Made by a program: the position numbers and the translations under genes. 19,431 nucleotides of DNA, taken from Thiobacillus sp. (lineage in GTDB: Bacteria > Pseudomonadota > Gammaproteobacteria > Burkholderiales > Thiobacillaceae). Below are positions 7,095-17,403 of this stretch, piece by piece. The stretch lies in contig JAIWOL010000151.1 of NCBI GenBank assembly GCA_020216925.1, forward strand, positions 1 to 19,431, written 5' to 3'. The first letter of the stretch is position 1. Each line of letters starts with the position of its first letter. Under the pieces are notes generated by a model, which was not told the origin of the DNA, searched no databases, and worked only from the letters and a program-made list of their open reading frames with translations.

Positions 7095-7859
7095 ATGAAA
7101 CTCACGGTACTCGGTTGCAGCGGTGGCATCGGCAGCGGTCGCCACACCACCTGTCTCATGGTCGACGATGATGTGCTGATCGATGTTGGCACGGGCGTGA
7201 CCACGCTCGATTTCGATGCCTTGCGCAGGATCGACCATGTCTTCCTCACTCACGCGCATCTGGACCACATTCTCGGACTCCCCTTGCTGCTCGACAGCGT
7301 GGGCGAGCAACGCGACACACCGGTGACCGTGCATGCCCTGCCGGAGGTGCTGGCAGTGCTTGAAACGCATCTTTTCAACTGGCAGCTGTGGCCCGATTTC
7401 CTGAAAATTCCAAGTCCTGAAGCCCCCTGGCTGCGTTTCGAACCCCTAAAGCACGGGCAGGAATGCGTGTTGGGCGAACGACGCTTTCACCCGGTGCCGG
7501 TCGATCACGTCGTTCCGGCCTGCGGCTATCATCTGGCTGCAAGGGGGGGCAGCCTGGTCTTCAGCGGAGATACCACCCGCAGCGAAGCTTTCATCGCTGC
7601 CCTGAACGCGATTCCCGATCTGCGCCATCTCATCATCGAAACCTCGTTCGAAAATGCGCTGGCTGACGTTGCGCGCGCCTCCCGGCATCACTGGCCGGTA
7701 TCGCTGGCGGCCGAGATGGCCAGCCTGCAAGTCCGGCCCAAGATATGGATCACGCATCTCAAGCCAGGCAACGAGGCTGCAATCATGCAGGAATTACGCA
7801 CCGCCCTGCCGGGCTGGGACATCGATGCCCTGGAGCAGCAGCAGACTGTCTTTCTGTAG
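7095..7859 (+). CDS. Class II cyclic nucleotide phosphodiesterase (metallo-beta-lactamase fold)
   Basis: 254 residues. The HxHxDH signature is at 53-58 (THAHLDHILGLPLL), extended as in the class II cAMP phosphodiesterases of yeast PDE1 type. Further metal ligands fit His138 (VDHVVP), Asp159 (SGDTT) and His221 (ITHLKPG). There is no signal peptide, so it is cytoplasmic, where it would hydrolyse cAMP made by the cyclase encoded just upstream on the same strand with a 16-base gap. The other MBL families considered (RNase Z, arylsulfatase) share the fold, but the HLDHxxGLPLL context and the cyclase neighbour favour phosphodiesterase. The nucleotide preference is inferred from the neighbour. Confidence 0.85.
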   Translation: MKLTVLGCSGGIGSGRHTTCLMVDDDVLIDVGTGVTTLDFDALRRIDHVFLTHAHLDHILGLPLLLDSVGEQRDTPVTVHALPEVLAVLETHLFNWQLWPDFLKIPSPEAPWLRFEPLKHGQECVLGERRFHPVPVDHVVPACGYHLAARGGSLVFSGDTTRSEAFIAALNAIPDLRHLIIETSFENALADVARASRHHWPVSLAAEMASLQVRPKIWITHLKPGNEAAIMQELRTALPGWDIDALEQQQTVFL

Positions 7860-7882
7860 GCGGTGCAAAGCGGGCCAGTTTC

Positions 7883-7938
7883 CAGCGCAAGCGCTGCGCC
7901 TGCCGGATCGCATTGTCGCAGTGAGCCAGGCAGGGCTC
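7883..7938. other. Convergent spacer with two short inverted repeats
   Basis: The 77 bases between the phosphodiesterase stop and the fccB stop hold a perfect dyad CAGCGC-AA-GCGCTG (7883-7896). A 5-base stem GAGCC...GGCTC (7923-7938) runs into the fccB stop. Neither is followed by a T-run on either strand, so they may be weak or Rho-assisted bidirectional termination signals at this convergent junction. No other feature is seen in the spacer. Confidence 0.25.
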
Positions 7939-9268
7939 AGCCGAAGGAGTCGGCGACTATGCTCTTGTGCCAGCCCTGCGCGTAGCCCGCTTCCTGGCTG
8001 CGTTGCTGCAGGCTGGCGTCGGTCGGACTGAGCCCCCCCGCGCCTTTCACCCCCTGCAGCTGGCCGTCTTCTCCCAGGCGATAGACGCCGGCGATGCTGA
8101 TGCCGTAATTCGGGGCGACCAGGCTGTAACAGGTGTTGACGTGGGAGGGGGTGGGCGGCGGCACGCCCCGGAACAGTGATACGATCGCGGCGGCGGTCAT
8201 CTTGGCGATGTTGTTGGCGGTATGGCCGGACTTGGGCAAGGCGCCCGCGATCGAGGCATCGCCGATGACATGGATGTTTGGCACCTGCGTCGATTCGAAG
8301 GTGAGCTGGTTCACTGGGCACCAGCCGCTGGCGTTTGTCAAACCGGTATCCACGGCCAGTTGCGGCGCACGCTGCGCCGGAATGATGTTGACCACGTTAC
8401 CTTTGTGCGAGCTGCCGCTGGCCGTGTGGACGGTGAGCGATCGGGCGTCGACCCGCACGACCTTGCCGCCGCCGGTGGCCGGTATCCACTCGATCATGTT
8501 GGGGTAGAGCTGGTCCCATGCCTGGGTGAAGAGCGCCTGCTTCGAGAAATTATCCTTGGAATCGAGTATGAGGATTTTCGACTTGGGTTTTTGTGTCTTG
8601 AAGTAGTGCGCAATCATGCTCGCCCGTTCCGGCGGGCCGGGCGGGCAGCGGAACGGCATCGGCGGCGCGCTCATGATGAAGGTGCCGCCGTCGGGCATGG
8701 CCTGTAGCTGTTTCAGCAGAAGCGCAGTCTGCGGCCCCGCTTTCCAGGCGTGCGGCATCGCTTGCGTGGCAGCCTCGTCGTAGCCCTCGATATCGCCCCA
8801 GCGGAAATCGATGCCAGGCGACATGACCAGCCGGTCATAGGCCACTGTCTTGCCGCTGGCGAGATTGACGGTGCGCATGCCGGCGTCGACGCTCACCACG
8901 CGATCGGTGACGACATTGACGCCGTGTTTGTCACGCAGGGCGGAGTAAGTCTGCGTCAGATCGTCGAGGGTGCGCATCCCGCCGAACACCCAGTTGCTGC
9001 CGGGGCAGGTGAGGTATTTGGCGTTTTGTTCGACCAGGGTCACGCTGAGCGTGGGGTCGTACAGGCGCAGGTATTTTGCGCAGGTCGCACCGCCAAATCC
9101 TCCACCGATGACGACCACGCGCGGGGCGGCCCTGGACGGTGCCGGCACGGCGGTCGATGGACCCGGCACGGGGGCTGTCTGGCAGCCGGCGAGTCCAACT
9201 GTGGTAAGTGCGCCGCTCGCGCCAAGCAGCTTTACGAATTCCCTGCGGGTGAGTGCCTTCATGCTCAT
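7937..9268 (-). CDS. fccB: Flavocytochrome c sulfide dehydrogenase, flavoprotein subunit
   Basis: 443 residues from the ATG at 9268, which overlaps the fccA stop as ATGA. The N-terminus carries a twin-arginine signal (LTRREFVK, then hydrophobic stretch to about residue 28), fitting export of a folded flavoprotein. The FAD-binding GGGFGG is at 55-60 and a second nucleotide-contact phrase VIGDA at about 334-338. Cys88 (YLTCPGSNW) falls where the Allochromatium protein binds FAD covalently. Cys208 (FRCPPGPPER) and Cys380 (NTCYSLVAPNYG) fall where its redox-active disulfide lies. These equivalences are by spacing and local motif. The C-terminal FCSD flavin-binding domain is intact. The enzyme oxidises sulfide in the periplasm and passes electrons to FccA, encoded directly upstream. 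Confidence 0.94.
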   Translation of the reverse strand: MSMKALTRREFVKLLGASGALTTVGLAGCQTAPVPGPSTAVPAPSRAAPRVVVIGGGFGGATCAKYLRLYDPTLSVTLVEQNAKYLTCPGSNWVFGGMRTLDDLTQTYSALRDKHGVNVVTDRVVSVDAGMRTVNLASGKTVAYDRLVMSPGIDFRWGDIEGYDEAATQAMPHAWKAGPQTALLLKQLQAMPDGGTFIMSAPPMPFRCPPGPPERASMIAHYFKTQKPKSKILILDSKDNFSKQALFTQAWDQLYPNMIEWIPATGGGKVVRVDARSLTVHTASGSSHKGNVVNIIPAQRAPQLAVDTGLTNASGWCPVNQLTFESTQVPNIHVIGDASIAGALPKSGHTANNIAKMTAAAIVSLFRGVPPPTPSHVNTCYSLVAPNYGISIAGVYRLGEDGQLQGVKGAGGLSPTDASLQQRSQEAGYAQGWHKSIVADSFG

Positions 9269-9579
9269 TTTCCTTTCTTCTGCAGGCTGGCGAGATAGTT
9301 CGCGGCTTCGACGATTTCCTCGTCGGTGTAGGCGCTGGCGTGGCGGCCCATGATGGTGGAATAGCGCTGGCCCGATTTGTAAGCCTTGAGCGTTTCGATC
9401 ATTCGCTCGGCCGGAATGTAATCGATACTGGGAATCGTGCTCGGACTGACGCCGTGTGTACCGTGGCAGGTGTAACAGGTACTGGCGATGACCTCGCCGC
9501 GCGAAATGGTCTGGGCGCTGGCTGCGGTACTGGCCAGCAGGGCCAGGCCGGCAAGGGTTGCAAGAGTGCAATGGTTCAT
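9265..9579 (-). CDS. fccA: Monohaem cytochrome c subunit of sulfide dehydrogenase
   Basis: 104 residues: a Sec signal peptide (cleavage near ASAQ, residue 22), one haem-binding CYTCH at 35-39, and a likely sixth ligand Met77 in YSTIMGRHA. Only one haem motif is present, so this is the small monohaem type rather than the dihaem subunit of purple sulfur bacteria. The protein receives electrons from the FccB flavin and donates them to the respiratory chain. Its stop overlaps the fccB start, so synthesis is coupled. An AGGAGA site lies about 12 bases before the ATG. It starts 23 bases after the coiled-coil gene, suggesting a shared transcript. Confidence 0.92.
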   Translation of the reverse strand: MNHCTLATLAGLALLASTAASAQTISRGEVIASTCYTCHGTHGVSPSTIPSIDYIPAERMIETLKAYKSGQRYSTIMGRHASAYTDEEIVEAANYLASLQKKGK

Positions 9580-9602
9580 GGGGGCGAGGTCTCCTATGGG
9601 AC

Positions 9603-10112
9603 TTACAGATCGACGCCAAACTGGGTGTCGGAACCCAGTGTGCGTTCCTTGGCACCGGCCTTGTAGGCTTCCAGCGACTCGCGCTGGGCACGCTCGAGGG
9701 CGGCTTCCTGCTCTATTTTTTCCTTGAGTTCGGCCTGGCGCAGGCGTTCCGCTTCGGCTGCGCGCGCCGCTGCTTCCTTGCGGGCCTGTTCCTGCGCAGC
9801 GGCAAGCGCCTCGCGTTTTTTGGACTCTTTCACCGCGGCAAGAGCGGCCCTGTCCTGCTCGGCCTGCTGGCGCGCCCGCGCGGCTTCGTCTTCGCGTTCC
9901 CGAGACTGGCGCGCCTGCAGGCTGGCCCGTTCCTGGCGCAGTTTTTCGAGCCGCTCCTGGATGTCCTTTTGCAGTTGCTGGCTGGTTTGGCGCATGCGCT
10001 CGCCGGCAGCCTTCAGGCTGTCGTCGGTAGCATCGCTCTGCGCATGCGCTCCCCCGGCGAGGAGGGTGGCGCTGAAACAGACGGCAATGCACAGCGAAGT
10101 AAGGCGTTTCAT
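9603..10112 (-). CDS. Exported charged coiled-coil protein of unknown function, upstream of fccAB
   Basis: 169 residues. A clear Sec signal peptide (1-24, cleavage AHA-Q) precedes an almost uninterrupted Ala/Arg/Glu/Gln-rich helix (about 35-150) with heptad spacing, ending in a short non-helical tail with GVDL. No catalytic motif, cysteine or haem site is visible in the mature part. It lies 23 bases upstream of fccA on the same strand, so it is probably cotranscribed with the sulfide dehydrogenase genes and could be a periplasmic scaffold or assembly helper; that role is inferred from position only. Low-complexity sequence makes similarity searches unreliable. The 111 bases upstream of it contain no gene and no convincing promoter hexamers. 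Confidence 0.75.
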   Translation of the reverse strand: MKRLTSLCIAVCFSATLLAGGAHAQSDATDDSLKAAGERMRQTSQQLQKDIQERLEKLRQERASLQARQSREREDEAARARQQAEQDRAALAAVKESKKREALAAAQEQARKEAAARAAEAERLRQAELKEKIEQEAALERAQRESLEAYKAGAKERTLGSDTQFGVDL

Positions 10113-10223
10113 GCGGATCGGCCGGAAGAAATCTGTCGGGACGACCGGGGTTGCAGTCCTTGCCCCGATCGCTTCAGGGATAACTACGGACGCCGACGCG
10201 GCGGACTTTAGCCCGCGCGCGGT

Positions 10224-10934
10224 TCAAAGTTCGCCAGCCGCGCCGGCGCGCATCACGCTGTCGAGTTTTTCACGGATGGCCATTGCGCCCTGCCGCAGTT
10301 CGGGTGTGATGCCCATCTGCTTGCCGGCCATGTCCAGCCAGGTCACGTCCCAGTCGAGGGTGAGCACCCAGATGTTCTTGTCGGCGTCTTCCATCACGGC
10401 GATACGACAGGGCAGAAAAACCACCATTTCGGGAATGAGGCGCAGCAGATCGCGCGCCACGGCGATGTCGCAGAAACTGAAAACTTCCACACGCGGCGCG
10501 CTGTTGTCGCCGAGCACAGCCTGGAAATCCTTCCACATGAGATTGCTGCAGACGAACTTGAGGTTCACCTGATTGGCCCGCAGCATCATGGATTCGACGA
10601 CTTCATCGAAGGATAATCCCGCACGGGCCTTGTATTTGGTGGCGAAATAATTCATCGCCTCGCGCGCATCCATTTGCATCATGTTGGCCATCATCGGCAT
10701 GGCCATCTGCAACCAGCGTTTCTTTTCCTCGGGCTTGAGGATGCGGTTCATCTGGTAATCGCGATAGGGCGGGGGCGGAGCCTGCTGGATCAGCAGCGGG
10801 CCGTAGGGCGTTTGGGTCATCCCGAACCAGGGTAGGGTCGGCGCAGCGGGCACAGGCTTGGGCGCTGCGGGCGGATCGGCGGCCACGGCTGGCAGGCAGG
10901 CGAATGAGACGGCGAACAGCAGCGTGCGCAACAT
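10224..10934 (-). CDS. Exported DUF302-domain protein with a methionine-rich segment
   Basis: 236 residues. The start is the ATG at 10934, with AGGAGA about 6 bases before it and a signal peptide (1-18, AVAA-D). An in-frame ATG at 10997 overlaps the kinase stop but would bury the signal peptide behind a charged leader. After a Pro-rich linker, residues 77-94 contain eight methionines. The C-terminal half is DUF302-like: RVEVFSFCDIAVARDLL, then MVVFLPCRIAVMEDADKNIWVLTL (about 149-194), with Cys155 and Cys176. DUF302 proteins are frequent near sulfur-oxidation genes, but their biochemistry is unsettled. The gene follows the histidine kinase by 59 bases on the same strand and precedes the coiled-coil/fcc genes by 111 bases. 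Confidence 0.82.
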   Translation of the reverse strand: MLRTLLFAVSFACLPAVAADPPAAPKPVPAAPTLPWFGMTQTPYGPLLIQQAPPPPYRDYQMNRILKPEEKKRWLQMAMPMMANMMQMDAREAMNYFATKYKARAGLSFDEVVESMMLRANQVNLKFVCSNLMWKDFQAVLGDNSAPRVEVFSFCDIAVARDLLRLIPEMVVFLPCRIAVMEDADKNIWVLTLDWDVTWLDMAGKQMGITPELRQGAMAIREKLDSVMRAGAAGEL

Positions 10935-10993
10935 GGTGGGTCTCCTTATTGATTCTCTATTCTGGATGCATCCTACGCCGGCTCGGCAAGGCG

Positions 10994-13524
<2,531 letters not shown>

Positions 13525-13528
<4 letters not shown>

Positions 13529-14592
13529 TTGCGCCGGAAGGCCACGACGTGATCGACGGCGAGTTTGATGCCGATCTTTTCACCAATGGCGTGGTTATGG
13601 TGGGAGGGCACCAGCGACAGCGCGCGCTGGCCGCTCGGCAGTTTCAGGGTGTAGAGGAATTCGGCGCCCCGGAAAGCTTTGTGTTCCACCTCGGCGAGCA
13701 GCAGGCTGTCGTCGTCGTGGACGATGTCGTCAGGGCGCAGCAGCACGTCGACGTGGCAGTCGCGTACACATTCGTCACAGCCGCTGCTGGCGCATTCGAC
13801 CGGGATGTGGCCGTTGAGTACGCCGAGTTCGATTTCCACCTGATGGTCGTTGATGACCTTGCCGCCGAGCAGCGCGCCCTGGCCGACAAAATCGGCGACG
13901 AACCGGTTGGCCGGTTCGTGGTACAGGTCGTAGGGCGTGGCCCACTGCTGGATGCGGCCTTCGTGCATCACGCCGACCCAGTCGGCCAGCGAGAAGGCCT
14001 CGTGCTGGTCGTGGGTGACGATGAGCGCGGTGGTGGCTTCCCGTTTGAGGATGTCGCGAACTTCCAGCGAGAGTCGCTCGCGCAATTCGACGTCGAGATT
14101 GGAGAAGGGCTCGTCCATGAGGATCAGGCGCGGCCGCGGAGCCAGGGCCCGGGCCAGCGCCACGCGCTGCTGTTGTCCACCGGAGAGCTGATGCGGGAAA
14201 TGCTGGGCATGGCCAGTCAGGCCGACGAGATCGAGCAGTTCGTTTACTCGTGCGTTGCGTGAGGACTTTGATTCATTGCGCAGGCCAAAACCGACATTGC
14301 CGGAGACGCTGAGATGGGGAAACAGCGCGTAGTCCTGGAACACCATGCCGATGCGGCGTTTCTCGGCCGGCAGCATCCAGCCGGCCCGGCTGACGGTTTC
14401 GCCGCCGATACGGATGTATCCGGTCTGGATCGGCTCGAAGCCGGAGATACAGCGCAGCGCGGTGGTTTTGCCGCAGCCCGAGGGGCCAAGCAGGCAGCCG
14501 ATGCTGCCCTCCGGGAGGGTGAACGAGAGGTCGGCAACGATCTGCTTCGCGCCGTAGGCCTGCGATACGGATTCGAGGACGAGTTCCGCCAT
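13525..14592 (-). CDS. fbpC: Ferric iron ABC transporter, ATP-binding subunit
   Basis: 355 residues with a complete ATPase: Walker A GPSGCGKT (36-43), Q-loop [10 protein letters not shown] (84-93), signature [15 protein letters not shown] (136-150), Walker B LILMDE (156-161), D-loop SNLD, and switch His194 (IVTHDQ). The C-terminal regulatory domain (about 240-355) ends as in FbpC/CysA-type proteins ([23 protein letters not shown]). It carries a four-cysteine cluster at 267, 272, 275 and 279. The gene starts 3 bases after the fbpB stop and its own stop overlaps the kinase start. It powers uptake of ferric iron delivered by FbpA. Distinction from the related thiamine or putrescine importers rests on the FbpA and FbpB neighbours. 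Confidence 0.92.
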
Positions 14593-14595
14593 GAG

Positions 14596-16269
14596 TCAGT
14601 GTGCGTCGCGCGAGCTGCGCCAGGTCAAAAGCATGATGGGGATGATACCCGCGACGACAATGGCGAGCGATGGCAGGGCCGCCCGCTCCCATTCGCCTTC
14701 GGACGTCATCTCGAACACGCGCACGGCGAGCGTGTCCCAGCCGAAAGGGCGGGTCATCAGGGTAATCGGCATTTCCTTCATGATGTCGACGAAGGCGAGG
14801 GCAGCGGCGGTCAGCAGGCTGGCGCGGAGCATGGGCAGGTGTACGCGCGCGAGCAGCCCGCCGGCAGACAGGCCGAGATTGCGAGCGGCTTCGTCAATGT
14901 TGCGCGTGATGCGATGCAGGCCGCTGTCGGCCGGGCCGAACCCCACCGCCAGAAAGCGCACCAGGTAGGCTGTCAGCATCACCGCCAGCGTGCCTTTCAG
15001 GACTGCGGTGCCGTCGAAACCGAACCAGGCGCGCCCGATATCGATCAGCCAGTTGTCCAGTGCGGCCAGCGGAATGAAAAATCCGACTGCCAGCACCGCC
15101 CCGGGGAACGCGTAGCCCAACGTCGCAAGGCGCTGTATCCATGCCATCGCGCGACCGCCGCGCTGCCGGCCGGCATAGGCCAGCAGAAGCGATACCGCAA
15201 CCACGAGCATCGCCCCGAGCCCGGCGAGGAGGAGCGAATGCCACACGAACATCCAGTATCGGCTGTCGAGATCGACAGCAATGACCTCGCGCGACCACCA
15301 GGCCAACTGCGCAATGGGAATGATGAAGGCGATGGCGAGCACCAGGCTGGCGTAAGCAGACGCCAGCGCAGCCTGCGCGGGCGACAGCTGGATGCGCCGC
15401 GCAGCCGCGCCCCGGCCAACCGCGCCATAACGCATCTTCATGCGAGAACGCTGTTCGAACACCACGGCCACCAGCACGAAGACGATCAGGATCGACGCCA
15501 GCTGTGCGGCTGAATCCAGCGAGAACAGGCTGTACCAGGCCTTATAGATGGCGGTCGTGAACGTGTCGTAATTGAAGATCGCCATGGTGCCGAAATCGGC
15601 CAGGGTTTCCATCAGCGCCAGCATCAGACCGGCGGCAACCCAGGGCCTTGCCATGGGCAGCGCCACGTGCAAGAAGCCCTGCCAGCGAGATAGCCCGAGC
15701 GACTGCGCGGCTTCGAGGGCGACTGCGCCCTGGGTGGCAAAAGCATTCTTGGCGATGAGATAAACATAGGGGTAGAGCGCCAGCGACATCACCAGAATGA
15801 CGCCGCCGCGCGAGCGAATTTCGGGCAGGCCCGTGACGCCCCAGGACTCGCGCAGCCAGGTTTGCAAGGGCCCGGTGAAATCGAGCAGACCGATGGCAAC
15901 GAATGCGGTGACGTAGGCGGGTAGCGCCAGCGGCAATAGCAGCGCCCAGTCGAAGAAACGCCGTCCGGGAAACTCACACATCGCTACCAGCCAGGCCAGC
16001 GATACGCCCAGCAGGGTAACGCCCAGGCCCACGCCGGCCAGCAGCCACAGGGTATTGACGACGAGTTCCGGCAGCACGAACTCGGTCAGGTGGCGCAGGA
16101 TGTCGCCTTCGACGCGCGCGAACGAGGAAAAAGTGACAAAAACGGGAGCCAGCACCAGCGCGGCGATGGCGAGCGAGAACAGCATCCAGCCCGACGGCCG
16201 GGGGATGCGCGATAAAGCAAGAACGCCCGGAGCGGGCGTTCTTGCAGGCAAGCTGACTGCGTCAGTCAA
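14596..16269 (-). CDS. fbpB: Ferric iron ABC transporter, fused two-domain permease
   Basis: 557 residues if begun at TTG 16269, or 529 if begun at ATG 16185; both starts are poor. The TTG lies inside a hairpin and codes a 28-residue leader through a second hairpin. The ATG opens straight into the first membrane helix and has no good ribosome-binding site. About 12 transmembrane helices form two homologous halves, each with an EAA loop that contacts FbpC: EAAQSLGLSRWQGFLHVALP (near 192) and EAARNLGLSAGG...HLP (near 470). This double permease is typical of FbpB/SfuB. The frame is the same as that of fbpA, separated only by the fbpA stop. FbpB sits in the inner membrane and carries iron from FbpA. 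Confidence 0.9.
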   Translation of the reverse strand: MTDAVSLPARTPAPGVLALSRIPRPSGWMLFSLAIAALVLAPVFVTFSSFARVEGDILRHLTEFVLPELVVNTLWLLAGVGLGVTLLGVSLAWLVAMCEFPGRRFFDWALLLPLALPAYVTAFVAIGLLDFTGPLQTWLRESWGVTGLPEIRSRGGVILVMSLALYPYVYLIAKNAFATQGAVALEAAQSLGLSRWQGFLHVALPMARPWVAAGLMLALMETLADFGTMAIFNYDTFTTAIYKAWYSLFSLDSAAQLASILIVFVLVAVVFEQRSRMKMRYGAVGRGAAARRIQLSPAQAALASAYASLVLAIAFIIPIAQLAWWSREVIAVDLDSRYWMFVWHSLLLAGLGAMLVVAVSLLLAYAGRQRGGRAMAWIQRLATLGYAFPGAVLAVGFFIPLAALDNWLIDIGRAWFGFDGTAVLKGTLAVMLTAYLVRFLAVGFGPADSGLHRITRNIDEAARNLGLSAGGLLARVHLPMLRASLLTAAALAFVDIMKEMPITLMTRPFGWDTLAVRVFEMTSEGEWERAALPSLAIVVAGIIPIMLLTWRSSRDAH

Positions 16270-16278
16270 AACGCTTGC
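16217..16278 (-). promoter_or_regulatory. Two adjacent hairpins between fbpA and fbpB (attenuator or mRNA stabiliser)
   Basis: Read on the minus strand, the base after the fbpA stop begins a stem GCAAGC...GCTTGC (16248-16278) enclosing TGACTG-ACG-CAGTCA, with a 4-base bulge. Directly downstream is a perfect 13-base stem GCAAGAACGCCCG/CGGGCGTTCTTGC with a 3-base loop (16217-16245), followed by TTTATC. The second looks like a rho-independent terminator with a short U-tract. Because fbpB and fbpC continue beyond, partial termination or 3'-end protection of fbpA mRNA is likely, giving more binding protein than permease. Confidence 0.7.
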
Positions 16279-17292
16279 TTACTTGTAGCCGGCACGATCC
16301 ATCAGCTTTACGGCCCGGGCCTGCAGGCTGCCGGCGGCCTTCACGTTGATGAGATTGGGCTTGAAGCTGCCCCATGCAGCCACTCTGGCATCCGGTTTTA
16401 CTTTGGGGTTGACCGGGTATTCCATGTTGGCGTCGGCAAACAGGTTCTGCGCCTTGTCGGAGGAGAGCCATTCAATCAGTTTCTGCGCGCCCGCCGGGTT
16501 CTTGGCGAATTTTGTCACGCCGGCGCCGGACACGTTGACGTGCACGCCTGCCGCCTTGTTGTTGAGCGCCTGGTTGGGCCAGAAAATCGCCAGAGGCAGC
16601 GTGGGGTTCTTGTCCATCAGACGGCCGAAATAGTAGGTGTTGACAATGGTCACGTCACACTGGCCGGCGGCCACGGCCTCCATGGCCTTGGTGTCGTCGG
16701 GGAGGGGGGCGGTGGCCAGGTTGTTGACCCATCCGGTGACGATGTCCTGGGTTTTGGCTTCGCCATACGCCGCGATCATCATCGCCACCAGGCTCTGGTT
16801 GTAGACCTTTTTAGAAGTGCGCAGGCAGAGGCGCCCCTTCCATTTGGGGCTGGCCAGATCCTCGTAGGTGGACAGCTCGGCCGGCTTGACCTTGCTGGTG
16901 TTGTAGACCAGGGTGCGGGCGCGGACCGATAGGCCAAACCATTCGCCATCCGGATCGCGCAGGTGAGCGGGCACGTTGGCATCGAGTACTTTCGACTTGA
17001 TCGGGCGCAGCAGGCCCTCGTCGCTGGCCTGCCACAGATTGCCTGCGTCGACCGTCAGAAGGACATCGGCGGGGGTGTTCTTGCCCTCGGCTTTCAGCCG
17101 GGCCATCAGCGGGCCTTCCTTGTCGGTGATGAATTTCACGTTGACCCCGGTTTCCTGGGTATAGGCATCGAACAGGGGCTTGATCAACTGTTCGTTGCGC
17201 GCGGAATAAACCGTAACGTCTTCTGCCAGCGCGGGCAGGGTCAGAACGGCGAGCGACAGCGCGGCCAGCAGGCGGGACAGGGGAGCGTTCAT
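16279..17292 (-). CDS. fbpA: Periplasmic ferric iron-binding protein
   Basis: 337 residues with a Sec signal peptide (1-23, ALA-E). The mature start [12 protein letters not shown] is typical of FbpA/FutA. The paired iron-ligand tyrosines are Tyr220 and Tyr221 (NTYYFGRL), with Tyr29 and Tyr164 (KKVYNQS) in the places of the other tyrosine ligands known for FutA-type proteins. The length fits the family. It captures ferric iron in the periplasm and delivers it to FbpBC, encoded downstream. A TAGGAA site lies about 8 bases before the ATG, and a Fur-box promoter sits 30-60 bases upstream. Two hairpins follow the stop. Confidence 0.94.
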   Translation of the reverse strand: MNAPLSRLLAALSLAVLTLPALAEDVTVYSARNEQLIKPLFDAYTQETGVNVKFITDKEGPLMARLKAEGKNTPADVLLTVDAGNLWQASDEGLLRPIKSKVLDANVPAHLRDPDGEWFGLSVRARTLVYNTSKVKPAELSTYEDLASPKWKGRLCLRTSKKVYNQSLVAMMIAAYGEAKTQDIVTGWVNNLATAPLPDDTKAMEAVAAGQCDVTIVNTYYFGRLMDKNPTLPLAIFWPNQALNNKAAGVHVNVSGAGVTKFAKNPAGAQKLIEWLSSDKAQNLFADANMEYPVNPKVKPDARVAAWGSFKPNLINVKAAGSLQARAVKLMDRAGYK

Positions 17293-17322
17293 TCGGGATT
17301 CCTACAGGGTTGAGATGTGGGA

Positions 17323-17351
17323 ATCGTACTTAAAATGAGAACGCTTATCAA
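17323..17351 (-). promoter_or_regulatory. Predicted sigma-70 promoter of the fbp operon
   Basis: On the minus strand, TTGATA (17351-17346) and TACGAT (17328-17323) are separated by exactly 17 bases, about 30 bases upstream of the fbpA start. The local DNA is AT-rich against a GC-rich background. The Fur box overlaps the -35 element and spacer, which is what iron repression requires. Confidence 0.6.
17331..17349. promoter_or_regulatory. Fur box upstream of fbpA
   Basis: The plus-strand 19-mer TAAAATGAGAACGCTTATC agrees with the Fur consensus GATAATGATAATCATTATC at 13 of 19 positions, including the AATGA and TTATC arms. It overlaps the predicted -35 element and spacer. Iron-bound Fur would block transcription of the iron importer and, if the transcript continues, of the histidine kinase gene. 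Confidence 0.65.
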
Positions 17352-17403
17352 TATTAAAGTAGACAAAATTTTGCGCTGGCGGGGCGCGCCTGCCTGCGGG
17401 TGC

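Noticed and set aside
10113..10223. Promoter or terminator in the gap between the DUF302 and coiled-coil genes
   Set aside because: Only a loose GC-rich dyad and no paired hexamers at suitable spacing; no T-run follows any stem.
14314..15513. 399-codon open frame on the plus strand opposite fbpC and fbpB
   Set aside because: Crosses the junction of two well-supported iron transporter genes on the other strand; the product is rich in His, Arg and Gln with no motif.
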